Shown piece by piece: positions 20,286 to 28,256 of a stretch of DNA of 64,000 nucleotides. Origin of the DNA: Mitsuaria sp. 7 (lineage in GTDB: Bacteria > Pseudomonadota > Gammaproteobacteria > Burkholderiales > Burkholderiaceae_C); assembly GCF_001653795.1 (NCBI RefSeq), contig NZ_CP011514.1, forward strand, positions 4,482,279-4,546,278. The letters run 5' to 3'. The notes beneath the pieces were generated by a model, which saw only the letters and a program-made list of their open reading frames with translations, made no database searches and was not told the DNA's origin. The translations under genes and the position numbers were made by a program. Each line of letters starts with the position of its first letter. Positions within the stretch are counted from its first letter, which is position 1.

Positions 20286-20884
20286 GCGCGGGAATTCTCC
20301 CAGACGACCCCCATCTCGGTCAGCATCGCGTCGAGTCGCACGTCGTTCGGCTGGGCGGTCAGCGTCGGTTGGAAGCCATGGCTGAAGCCGACGCCGACGA
20401 CCACCGGCCGAGGCTGGATCTGCGCGATGGTGCGCAGCATGAAGCCGCCGCCGTAACCCATGCGGATGCCGCCCGGCCCGTAGCCGAGGCAAGGCAGCAG
20501 CAGCAGTTGCGGATCGAATGCCTCGGTGTCCTTGGGTTTGGTGATGCCGGTGGCGTCCTCTTCCATCGGACAGCCCGGATACCAGACGTGGAAGCGCAGC
20601 CGGCCCTCCTCGCGATCGACGACGGGCAGGCCGATGCGGCGGTCGCCGTCGACCTCGCTCCAGCGGTACAACGCCGGCAGCGGATCGAATTCCCCCTTGA
20701 TCGGCCAGTAGGCGGCGATGCGCTTCTCCTTGCGGCCGACCAGCCACACGCGCAGCACGCTCTGCACGACGTCGGCGAGTTCAAGGCGGCCGGGCAGGTC
20801 CAGGCGTTCGCGGATCAGGCGCTCGCGCAGCGCCTGGCGGTCTTCGGAGATCGGCAGCTTGTCGTTCGGATCCATCCAGCCCAT
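20282..20884 (-). CDS. 5-formyltetrahydrofolate cyclo-ligase family protein (first paralogue)
   Basis: This ATP-dependent enzyme family converts 5-formyl-THF to methenyl-THF. The 200-residue protein has YWPIKGEFDPLPAL near residue 60 and GYGGGFMLRTI near 143, the phosphate/folate-binding signature. The start at 20884 (MGWMDPNDKLPISEDR) is favoured because upstream sequence in the frame is arginine-rich and promoter-like. It is coupled to pepQ and diverges from the TfoX-like gene. A second family member lies at 23022, so one may have another role. Confidence 0.88.
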   Translation of the reverse strand: MGWMDPNDKLPISEDRQALRERLIRERLDLPGRLELADVVQSVLRVWLVGRKEKRIAAYWPIKGEFDPLPALYRWSEVDGDRRIGLPVVDREEGRLRFHVWYPGCPMEEDATGITKPKDTEAFDPQLLLLPCLGYGPGGIRMGYGGGFMLRTIAQIQPRPVVVGVGFSHGFQPTLTAQPNDVRLDAMLTEMGVVWENSRA

Positions 20885-20975
20885 TCGCCTTCCCTTGCGG
20901 ACCCGGCGGGCCCTGGAGCGGACCATTGTGGCCGCCTCGCGGACAGGGCGCCAGCGCTGAACTAGAGTCGGCGTC

Positions 20976-21533
20976 ATGGCACGCACCACGACCACGGGAA
21001 CCGTCCGCCGCACCACCGGTGCCGGCGCGGACTTCGCGAATCACTGCATGGAGTTGCTGGCGCCGCTCGGGCCGGTGCTGGCGCGGCGGATGTTCGGCGG
21101 CTTCGGGCTGTATGTGGACGGCCTGTTCGTGGCCATCATCAGCCGCGACGAGCTCTACCTGAAGGCGGACGCCGCCAGTCAGTCCCGCTACGTGGACGCG
21201 GGCTGCGAGCCGTTCCGGTACTCGAAGACCGGCAAGGACGGGCGACAGGACGTCGCCAGCCTGAATTACTTCCGGCCGCCGGAGGAGACGCTCGAATCGC
21301 CCGCGCTCATGCTGCCCTGGGGGCGGCTGGCGATGGAGTCGGCCTTGCGCTCCGCCAATGCGAAGCCGAAGGCCAGGACGCCGAAGAAGAGCGCCGGCAC
21401 CAGCGCCGAGCCGAGCACCGTCACGAAGGAGAAACCGGCCAGGGCGCTGAAGGGGGTCACGACGACGGCTCCAGCGGTCAGGCGTTCGCCAGGCGCTGGC
21501 CGAACAGCTGCCCGAAAGAAGGCAGGCGGCTGA
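20976..21533 (+). CDS. TfoX N-terminal domain protein with basic tail
   Basis: Residues 15-115 form a TfoX_N domain (ARRMFGGFGLYVDGLFVAII, then ELYLKADAA). From about residue 128 to the end the protein turns into a K/A/P/T-rich tail (KAKARTPKKSAG-like composition), a possible nucleic-acid-binding extension. Related proteins modulate competence in some gammaproteobacteria; the role here is unknown. The last 56 bases overlap the end of the convergent DUF2917 gene. It diverges from the cyclo-ligase gene. Confidence 0.85.
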   Translation: MARTTTTGTVRRTTGAGADFANHCMELLAPLGPVLARRMFGGFGLYVDGLFVAIISRDELYLKADAASQSRYVDAGCEPFRYSKTGKDGRQDVASLNYFRPPEETLESPALMLPWGRLAMESALRSANAKPKARTPKKSAGTSAEPSTVTKEKPARALKGVTTTAPAVRRSPGAGRTAARKKAGG

Positions 21534-21837
21534 CCTGACGCGCCAGGCGCGTCGGGCAGGCCTGCGGCGGCACCAGCAGCTGGAAGCGGGCGGTCGGCCA
21601 GGCTTCCACCACCAGTTCGGTGCCGTTGGCGACTTCCAGCGTCTCGCCGGCCGACAGCCAGAAGTCCTGCGCCGGCAGGTTCAGGTCGCCGCGCTGGGTC
21701 ACCCAGACGCGACCGTCGAGCACATGCAGTTCACGGCGGCCCGGGCCGATGGGCAGGCTCATGGCCTCGCCCTGCGACAACGACCACGCGGCGTCGTCGC
21801 GGCTGACCTGGATTGATGACTTTTGCATGACATTCAT
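21478..21837 (-). CDS. DUF2917 domain protein
   Basis: The 119-residue protein is a small cupin-like beta protein. It carries the DUF2917 pattern of LPIGPGRRELHVLDGRVWVT followed by DFWLSAGETLEV. DUF2917 genes commonly sit divergently next to a LysR regulator in Burkholderiales, as here (21964). The start at 21837 is chosen because an alternative upstream frame has no family similarity and crosses the promoter region. Function unknown. Its 3' end overlaps the TfoX-like gene by 56 bases tail to tail. Confidence 0.82.
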   Translation of the reverse strand: MNVMQKSSIQVSRDDAAWSLSQGEAMSLPIGPGRRELHVLDGRVWVTQRGDLNLPAQDFWLSAGETLEVANGTELVVEAWPTARFQLLVPPQACPTRLARQVSRLPSFGQLFGQRLANA

Positions 21838-21963
21838 GATCGACTCCTCATCCCCCGGGCGGTCCGCGCACCGGCGGCCTTCCTCGTGGACATGGTGCAA
21901 TATTAGGGTTGACCCGCAGCCGGGTCCAATGAGTCTTGTCGCGTCGATTGATACCATTCACGC

Positions 21964-22947
21964 ATGAATCCGCCCCGCCATCGCCCGCTCGCCGTCGGTA
22001 CGCTGCGCGCTTTCGAGGCGGTCGCGCGACGGTTGAGCTTCAGCGCCGCCGCCGAGGAGCTCTACCTGACCCAGTCCGCCATCAGCCGCCAGATCCGGTC
22101 GCTGGAGGAGGAACTGGGCGCGACGCTCTTCAAGCGCGGTACGCGCCACGTCGAGCTGGCGCCGGATGGCAAGCTGCTGCTGTCGGCGGTGGAACCGATG
22201 CTGGAGCGGCTGGACAGCACGGTGCGGCAGATCCGCTCCACGCGCGGGCGGCGCGTGGTCAACGTGACGACCTTCGCGTCGTTCGCGTCGCTGTGGCTGA
22301 TCCCCCGGCTGGAGGCCTTCCAGCGCGAGCATCCGGACATGGACATCCGCGTGTCGGCGCTGGACCAGCTCGTCGAGATCGATGACAGCGAGTTCGACGT
22401 CGCGCTGCGCTACGCCGCGCCCAACCGCGTGGCGCCGTCGGCGCAGCGGATGTTCGGGGAGATGCTGACGCCGGTGGTGAATCCATGGGTCGCCAAGCAG
22501 GCGCAGGAGGGCCAGGGACCGCCGCTGAGCCAGGCGGCCGACCTGCGCCAGTACACGCTGGCCGAGGAGGATGACCAGCGCCCCAGCGGCCTGTTCCTGA
22601 GCTGGCGGCGCTGGCTGGCGCTGCATGGCGCGCCGGACCTGCAGCCGCGGCGCTGGATGTACCTGAACTTCACCTACCAGCAGATCCAGGCGGCGGTGTC
22701 AGGACAGGCGGTGGCGCTGGCGCGGCTGCCGATGATCTACGAGGCGCTGGAACGCGGCGAGCTGGTCGAGCCTTTCGGCGACGCCGGCCGTACCGATTGC
22801 CCGACGGTGTATTGGCTCATGATGTCGGAGCACGGGCGGGCGCGGCCCGAGGTCGTCGAATTCGCGCAGTGGATCAGCGGGCAGGCGGCGATCACGCGTC
22901 GTGCGATCGGCGAGCCCGATCCGCCGGTGGATGAGAACTCGGGCTGA
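21964..22947 (+). CDS. LysR family transcriptional regulator (GcvA-like)
   Basis: The 327-residue protein has an N-terminal winged helix (LRAFEAVARRLSFSAAAEEL, LTQSAISRQIRSLEEEL) and a type 2 periplasmic-binding-like effector domain from about residue 95. It is closest in pattern to the GcvA-like group. It diverges from the DUF2917 gene with 126 bp between the start codons, so DUF2917 and its own gene are probable targets. The effector is unknown. Confidence 0.9.
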   Translation: MNPPRHRPLAVGTLRAFEAVARRLSFSAAAEELYLTQSAISRQIRSLEEELGATLFKRGTRHVELAPDGKLLLSAVEPMLERLDSTVRQIRSTRGRRVVNVTTFASFASLWLIPRLEAFQREHPDMDIRVSALDQLVEIDDSEFDVALRYAAPNRVAPSAQRMFGEMLTPVVNPWVAKQAQEGQGPPLSQAADLRQYTLAEEDDQRPSGLFLSWRRWLALHGAPDLQPRRWMYLNFTYQQIQAAVSGQAVALARLPMIYEALERGELVEPFGDAGRTDCPTVYWLMMSEHGRARPEVVEFAQWISGQAAITRRAIGEPDPPVDENSG

Positions 22948-22991
22948 GAAGGCCTCTGTACTTCCACCGCCGCTGGCCCTCACCCCCGCCC

Positions 22992-23009
22992 TCTCCCGCA
23001 AGCGGGAGA
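22992..23009. terminator. hairpin between convergent LysR and cyclo-ligase genes
   Basis: TCTCCCG and CGGGAGA form a 7-bp stem with loop CAAG. It lies between the LysR stop and the cyclo-ligase stop and could serve both strands. T-tracts are absent. Confidence 0.5.
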
Positions 23010-23021
23010 AGGAGTAAAAGC

Positions 23022-23639
23022 TCAGGGCGCGATGAGCTCGCGCTCGGTCAGCACGACGGTCAGTGCCTGGTCGTGCGGCTGGACTTCGAAGGCCGCCTCG
23101 CAGCAGCTCCACCCCAGCCCGATCGTCGTGACGCCGGGATGCGCCTCGATCCAGCGGTCGAAGTAGCCGCCGCCGTAACCCAGTCTGAAGCCTTCCCGCG
23201 TGTAGCCCAGGCATGGGACGAGCAGCACCTCCGGCACCAGCACCGGCCCGGACGAGCTGGGGATGCCGCACTCGTCCTTCACCGTCGGCTCCTGGCCGTC
23301 CCAGCGCCGGAACGTCATCGCCGCCGGCCCGTGGTCGCCGGCTTTACGCGCGAAGGGCAGCGCCAATTGCATTTCCCCCCCGAGCTTGTGGGTCGAGGCC
23401 CAGGCCGCTGCGTTAAATTCACCCTCCAGGGGCCAATAGAGGCCGAGGGTCAGCGGCTCGAGCTCGCGCAGCAGCGGAAGCAGCTGCTCGCCCAGCTTGT
23501 CGGCCGCGAGACGCGCCTCGGCACCGGCCCACCATTCGCGGCGGCGCGCCAGCAAGGCGCGACGCAATTCGCTTCGCTCATGGGGCCAGGTCTTGCCGGT
23601 TGTGCCGGCGGCTTCGGGGGCCGTGGGGGAGTCACTCAT
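23022..23639 (-). CDS. 5-formyltetrahydrofolate cyclo-ligase (second paralogue)
   Basis: The 205-residue protein has the standard family layout. A basic N-terminal helix (ERSELRRALLARRREW) is followed by LGLYWPLEGEFNAAAWA near residue 64, LLVPCLGY near 140 and GYGGGYFDRWIEAHP near 154. This is the closer match to the canonical YgfA/Fau enzyme, which also overlaps the ssrS locus in some species; no 6S RNA was recognised here. Its start codon is only 11 bp from that of the divergent transglycosylase gene. Confidence 0.92.
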   Translation of the reverse strand: MSDSPTAPEAAGTTGKTWPHERSELRRALLARRREWWAGAEARLAADKLGEQLLPLLRELEPLTLGLYWPLEGEFNAAAWASTHKLGGEMQLALPFARKAGDHGPAAMTFRRWDGQEPTVKDECGIPSSSGPVLVPEVLLVPCLGYTREGFRLGYGGGYFDRWIEAHPGVTTIGLGWSCCEAAFEVQPHDQALTVVLTERELIAP

Positions 23640-23650
23640 CGCAGGTCGGC

Positions 23651-25741
23651 ATGAAGTTCGCTCGGATCACTGTAACCGCCCTCGCCTCCGCCACCGTGAC
23701 CGTCTCGGCCACCGTCGGCGCCCTCGGTCTCCTGTGCCTGACCACGGCGGTCACGGCGCCCTCCGCCCTCGCGCAGTCGAGCACGACCTTCAACGTCGTG
23801 CCCAACGCCCTGCCGCCGCTGCCGGACCTGGTCACCGACGCCCGCGAGGCCTGGCGCGTGCGGGACCGCTCCCGCCTGGCCGCGATGCGGCAGGCGGCCT
23901 TCGACCAGCAGCATCCGCTCGCCCCCTGGTTCGACTACTGGGAGCTGAACGCCCGGCTGTCGGAAGCCCAGCAGCCCGAGCTCAACGCGTTCTACGCGCG
24001 CTGGCCCGGCGCCTACGTCGAAGACCGGCTGCGCAATGACTGGCTGCTGGAGCTGGGCCATCGCCGCGACTGGATCAACTTCCGCCGTGACCACGCCGCC
24101 TACAAGATGCAGGACGACCGCGAGGTCGCCTGCTACGCGCTGCTCGCCGACCCGCCGGGACGCGACCTGCGCGACGCCGCGCGCGCCGCCTGGTTCGCGC
24201 AGCGCGACGCGGATGAAGGCTGCAACATGCTGGCGGCCACGCTGCATGAGAACGGCCAGTTCAAGGATTCCGACGTCTGGCGCAAGCTGCGCTTCGTCGT
24301 CGAGACCAACAAGCCGCGCGCGGTGAAGCAGACCGGGGCGCTGCTGTCCAAGCCCGACCAGGAGGCGCTGGCCGAGCTGATGGACAAGCCGGACCGCTAC
24401 CTGAAGCGCAAGGCCGCGGCCTCGCCGCGCGCCAAGGCCGAGCTGACGATGCTGGCGCTGATGCGCCTGCTGGCCACCGACTACGACAAGGCGGACGACG
24501 ACGTGCGCCGCTGGGCGGCCAAGCTGCCCAACGACCTGTCCGCGTGGCTCTGGGCGCAGTACGGCAGACAGGCGGCGCTGCGGCTGAAGGACGAGGCCAA
24601 CGAGCACTTCGATCGCGCGATGAAGCTGCAGGCCAGGCTCGGCCCGGTGGAATGGAGCGACGACACGGTCAGTTGGATGGCACGCGCCGCGCTGCGCGGC
24701 GACGCGGGCGCGAGCCGGCCGGAGCAGCTCATGTCGGCGATCTCGCTGATGAAGCCGTCGGACCAGAAGGACATCACCTGGCAGTATTGGCGCGCGAAGG
24801 CGCAGCAGCAGCTGGCGCCGAGCGGCCCGTCCGGCGACGCGCAGCGCCGCGAGACCCAGGAGACGCTGCGTGCGATCGCCTCACCGCTGAGCTTCTACGG
24901 CAAGCTGGCCGCCGATGAACTGAAGCTGCGCCTGCCGCTGCCGCCGACACCCGCCGATCTGACGGCGCCGGAGCGCACGCAGGCGCTCGCGAATCCGGGC
25001 ATCCAGCGCGCGCTCCAGCTGCTGGCCGTGGGCCTGCGCAGCGAAGGCCAGCGCGAATGGAACTTCAGCCTGCGGGGTCTGTCGGATCGCGAGCTGCTGT
25101 CGATCGCGCAGGCGGCGTGCGAGCGCGAACTCTGGGAGCGCTGCATCCAGACCAGCGAGCGCACGAGGACCGAGATCGACCTCGCGCAGCGCTTCCCGAT
25201 GCCCTACCGCGCGGACGTGTTGAAGCAATCGACGGCGGTGGGCCTGGACCCGGCCTATGTCTACGGCCTGATCCGTCAGGAGTCGCGCTTCATGATGGAC
25301 GCGCGCTCGCATGTCGGCGCCGGCGGCCTGATGCAGGTGATGCCGGCGACCGCGAAGTGGACGGCCAAGAAGCTGGGCGTCGATTTCAAGCCCGACATGC
25401 TGCATGACCGCGACACCAACCTGCGCCTGGGCACGGGCTACCTGAAGCTGGTGATGGACAGCTTCGAGGGCTCGCAGGCGATGGCCGCGGCGGCCTACAA
25501 CGCGGGACCGAACCGGCCGCGCCGCTGGCGTGACGGTCCGCAGCTCGACGCCGCGATCTGGACCGAGAACATCCCCATCTGGGAGACCCGCGACTACGTG
25601 CGCAAGGTGCTGTCCAACGCGACCATCTACGCGCAGTTGATGGGCCGCGAGACCGGCACCGTGCTGCGCGACCGGCTGGGCCGCGTCATCGGCCCGGCGG
25701 CGGCGTCGGCGCCGGACATCCCGGCCAACGGCACGAACTGA
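23651..25741 (+). CDS. soluble lytic murein transglycosylase
   Basis: This periplasmic enzyme cleaves peptidoglycan glycan strands with formation of anhydromuramic ends. The 696-residue protein begins with a Sec signal peptide (MKFARITVTALASATVTVSA, cleavage near ALAQS at about 42). A long alpha-helical superhelix follows. The SLT catalytic domain starts near residue 535, with the catalytic glutamate in IRQESRF, GLMQVMPATAKW and AAYNAGPNR. Length and order match the Slt70 type. The ATG at 23651 is the only start that gives a signal peptide. Confidence 0.94.
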   Translation: MKFARITVTALASATVTVSATVGALGLLCLTTAVTAPSALAQSSTTFNVVPNALPPLPDLVTDAREAWRVRDRSRLAAMRQAAFDQQHPLAPWFDYWELNARLSEAQQPELNAFYARWPGAYVEDRLRNDWLLELGHRRDWINFRRDHAAYKMQDDREVACYALLADPPGRDLRDAARAAWFAQRDADEGCNMLAATLHENGQFKDSDVWRKLRFVVETNKPRAVKQTGALLSKPDQEALAELMDKPDRYLKRKAAASPRAKAELTMLALMRLLATDYDKADDDVRRWAAKLPNDLSAWLWAQYGRQAALRLKDEANEHFDRAMKLQARLGPVEWSDDTVSWMARAALRGDAGASRPEQLMSAISLMKPSDQKDITWQYWRAKAQQQLAPSGPSGDAQRRETQETLRAIASPLSFYGKLAADELKLRLPLPPTPADLTAPERTQALANPGIQRALQLLAVGLRSEGQREWNFSLRGLSDRELLSIAQAACERELWERCIQTSERTRTEIDLAQRFPMPYRADVLKQSTAVGLDPAYVYGLIRQESRFMMDARSHVGAGGLMQVMPATAKWTAKKLGVDFKPDMLHDRDTNLRLGTGYLKLVMDSFEGSQAMAAAAYNAGPNRPRRWRDGPQLDAAIWTENIPIWETRDYVRKVLSNATIYAQLMGRETGTVLRDRLGRVIGPAAASAPDIPANGTN

Positions 25742-25793
25742 CCCCCGGGGCGCCGGCGACGGCGCCCTCCCCCCTTTTCAGAAAGCGTTCCGC

Positions 25794-26495
25794 ATGCAGC
25801 TGATCATCGGCAACAAGAACTACTCGTCCTGGTCGATGCGCCCGTGGGTGCTGATGAAGGCGCTGGGCATCGCCTTCCAGGAGCGGATCGTCCGCTTCGA
25901 CTTCACGCCCGATTCGGCCTTCTATCGCGAGATCGGCGCGGTCACGCCGGCCGGCAAGGTGCCGGTGCTGGTGGACGACGGCCTGGCGGTCTGGGACTCG
26001 CTGGCGATCGTGGAGTACCTGGCCGACCGTTTCCCCGACAAGGCGGTCTGGCCACGCGACATGCGCCAGCGCGCGCGGGCTCGCTCCCTCTGCGCGGAGA
26101 TGCACAGCGGCTTCGGCCAGCTGCGCAGCCACTGCATGATGAACATCGATGCGGACCTTGCGACCGTCGGCGCGCGCCTGCTGCAGACCGAGGCCGGCCT
26201 GCGCAAGGACCTCGCCCGCGTGGTGGAACTGTGGTCCGACGCGCTCACGCAGAGCGGCGGCCCCTTCCTGTTCGGCGGGTTCGGCGCGGCGGATGCCTTC
26301 TTCGCACCGGTGGTGATGCGGGTGACGCGCTACGGACTGCCGCTGCCGGCACCGCTGAAGGCCTACACAACCGCCGTGGAGGCCGCGCCGGGGGTGCGCG
26401 AGTGGATCGCCGACGCGCTGGCGGAGAAGGACTTCCTCGACTTCGAGGAACCCTACCGGGACGTCAGCGGACCGGTGCCGGTGCTGAAGCCCTGA
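25794..26495 (+). CDS. glutathione S-transferase family protein
   Basis: The 233-residue cytosolic protein has a thioredoxin-like N-terminal domain (MQLIIGNKNYSSWSMRPWVL) in which the serine in SSWS is the probable glutathione-activating residue. TPAGKVPVLVDD and DSLAIVEYLADRFP complete the glutathione-binding site. The helical C-terminal domain follows. It resembles maleylacetoacetate-isomerase-like GSTs, but the substrate is not clear. It stands alone, 52 bp after the transglycosylase gene. Confidence 0.88.
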   Translation: MQLIIGNKNYSSWSMRPWVLMKALGIAFQERIVRFDFTPDSAFYREIGAVTPAGKVPVLVDDGLAVWDSLAIVEYLADRFPDKAVWPRDMRQRARARSLCAEMHSGFGQLRSHCMMNIDADLATVGARLLQTEAGLRKDLARVVELWSDALTQSGGPFLFGGFGAADAFFAPVVMRVTRYGLPLPAPLKAYTTAVEAAPGVREWIADALAEKDFLDFEEPYRDVSGPVPVLKP

Positions 26496-26496
26496 A

Positions 26497-26517
26497 ATGA
26501 AAAACCGCCTTCGGTTT
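26497..26517 (-). terminator. terminator of the small PEP-CTERM-like gene
   Basis: AAACCG and CGGTTT form a 6-bp stem around CCTT at 26502-26517. Read on the minus strand it is followed by a run of five T. It fits transcription of the leftward gene at 26565, and it also lies just after the GST stop. Confidence 0.65.
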
Positions 26518-26564
26518 CCTGTGCGGGCAGGTGACCGAAAGCGGCGAGGTGGGCCGAAACGAAA

Positions 26565-26840
26565 TCAGTTGTCGCGGCGGCGGCGCACCATGAACCCTGC
26601 GGCGAGAAGGCCGCCGAGCATCATGGCTTGGTTCGTGGGCTCGGAAACGAACGAGGGCACGACGGTGTCCGCACCTTCTTGTTCGTTGACATCGGCCAGC
26701 TGCGCGGGGGCGGGCTGGCTCTGATGGGTAAAACTGGTTTCAGCGGCGACGTGCACGGAGTTCGTGTCCGGCGCTTGCTGCTCCTGGGCCTGGGCGGCGA
26801 GACCAATTCCGCCCAGCAGGAGGAGAAGAACAGACTTCAT
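26565..26840 (-). CDS. small exported protein with PEP-CTERM-like end
   Basis: The 91-residue product has a cleavable Sec signal ([19 protein letters not shown]) and a short acidic, glutamine-rich middle. Its C-terminus has the three-part layout of a PEP-CTERM sorting signal: SEPT, a hydrophobic stretch ([12 protein letters not shown]) and RRRR. The first part reads SEP rather than PEP. PEP-CTERM proteins are processed by exosortase and linked to exopolysaccharide. No exosortase is in the window. It diverges from the CCA-adding enzyme. Confidence 0.72.
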   Translation of the reverse strand: MKSVLLLLLGGIGLAAQAQEQQAPDTNSVHVAAETSFTHQSQPAPAQLADVNEQEGADTVVPSFVSEPTNQAMMLGGLLAAGFMVRRRRDN

Positions 26841-27000
26841 TCAAGATACTCCCTACTGCTATGCCGGCCTGCCTGACTACAACGTCTCTCTCGGTAGCTG
26901 GCCTGCTTGGGCAGGCACTGGTGTGCAGGTGGCATTGGTGAATATACGGATAGATAGCCTAATGGAGGTATCCCCTTTATCAGGGATGCTGCGCCGCAAC

Positions 27001-28242
27001 ATGAGTGATCAGATGTATCTCGTTGGCGGGGCCGTCCGGGACGAGCTCCTGGGACTGCCCGTGCAGGATCGCGATTGGGTGGTGGTGGGTGCCACGCCCA
27101 AGTCCTTGATCGACAAGGGATTTCTGCCTGTCGGCAAGGATTTTCCCGTCTTCCTGGATCCCATGACCCATGAAGAGGTGGCATTGGCCCGGACGGAACG
27201 GAAAACAGCGGCCGGGTACCACGGCTTCCAGTTCCACACGGCCCCCGATGTCACCCTTGAAGAGGACCTCGCCCGCCGGGATCTGACGATCAACGCGATG
27301 GCCCAGGCCGCGGACGGGACCATCGTCGACCCGTACGGGGGTCGGCGCGACCTGGAGGGTCGGGTGTTGCGCCACGTCTCGGAGGCCTTCGCCGAGGATC
27401 CGGTGCGCATCCTGCGCCTCGCGCGCTTCGCGGCGCGCTTCGGCGACTTCACGGTGGCACCGGAGACGATGGCCCTGATGCGCGCCATGGTCGCCGCCGG
27501 CGAGGCCGACGCGCTGGTGGCCGAGCGCGTCTGGCAGGAGGTCGCCCGCGGCCTGATGGAGGCTCACCCGGCGCGGATGATCGAGATCCTGCGGGACAGC
27601 GGCGCGCTGGCGCGCATCGCGCCGGAGCTGGAGCGGCTCTTCGGCGTGCCGCAGCCCGAGGCACACCATCCGGAGATCGATACGGGCGTCCACGTGCTGC
27701 TGGTGCTGCAGGAATGCGCGCGCGTCGAGGCACCGCTGCCGGTGCGTTACGCCTCACTGTGCCACGACCTCGGCAAGGGGACGACGCCCGAGGAGGAATG
27801 GCCGCGGCACCTGAAGCACGAATCCCGCGGCGTCGAGCTGGCGGCGGCGCTGTCGCAACGCTGGCGCGTGCCGTCGGACTGCAAGGAGCTGGCGGAACTG
27901 GTCGCGCGTGAGCATACGCATGTGCACCAGAGCCTGGACTTCACCGCCGAGGCGCGGCTGCGCCTGATCGAGCGCTGCGATGCGCCGCGCCGGCCAGAGC
28001 GCTTCGCGCAACTGCTGCTGGCCTGCGAGTGCGACGCCCGCGGCCGCACGGGTTTGCACGATCGCCCTTACCCGCAGCGTCAGGCGCTGCTGCACGACCT
28101 GCGCGCGGTGCAGTCGGTCGATCAGGCGGCGATCTCTTCAGCCGCACTGGCGGCCGGCAAGAAAGGCCCGGCCATCGGCCAAGCGATCCACGAGGCCCGC
28201 AAGGCCGCGCTCAGAGCGTGTGAGACCGATCGCCCACGCTGA
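27001..28242 (+). CDS. cca: CCA-adding tRNA nucleotidyltransferase (multifunctional)
   Basis: It adds and repairs the 3' CCA end of tRNAs. The 413-residue protein has the class II nucleotidyltransferase head with [13 protein letters not shown], the catalytic DRDWVVVG, and [13 protein letters not shown]-terminal HD domain ([11 protein letters not shown] near residue 255) is typical of the multifunctional proteobacterial type. The ATG at 27001 is preferred; a slightly longer start (MLRRN) is possible. The last 13 codons lie in a 46-bp repeat that is copied at 29602. Confidence 0.95.
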   Translation: MSDQMYLVGGAVRDELLGLPVQDRDWVVVGATPKSLIDKGFLPVGKDFPVFLDPMTHEEVALARTERKTAAGYHGFQFHTAPDVTLEEDLARRDLTINAMAQAADGTIVDPYGGRRDLEGRVLRHVSEAFAEDPVRILRLARFAARFGDFTVAPETMALMRAMVAAGEADALVAERVWQEVARGLMEAHPARMIEILRDSGALARIAPELERLFGVPQPEAHHPEIDTGVHVLLVLQECARVEAPLPVRYASLCHDLGKGTTPEEEWPRHLKHESRGVELAAALSQRWRVPSDCKELAELVAREHTHVHQSLDFTAEARLRLIERCDAPRRPERFAQLLLACECDARGRTGLHDRPYPQRQALLHDLRAVQSVDQAAISSAALAAGKKGPAIGQAIHEARKAALRACETDRPR

Positions 28243-28249
28243 ACCCCAG
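28204..28249. repeat. 46-bp direct repeat, left copy
   Basis: It matches 29602-29647 at 39 of 46 positions. It encodes the end of cca on the plus strand. On the minus strand it still encodes the last ten residues of the midA product with its stop ([10 protein letters not shown], compared with FSAGDRSHTL in the right copy). The copies flank the nuclease gene, like attachment sites or a donor/recipient duplication. Confidence 0.88.
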
Positions 28250-28256
28250 GCAAGTC

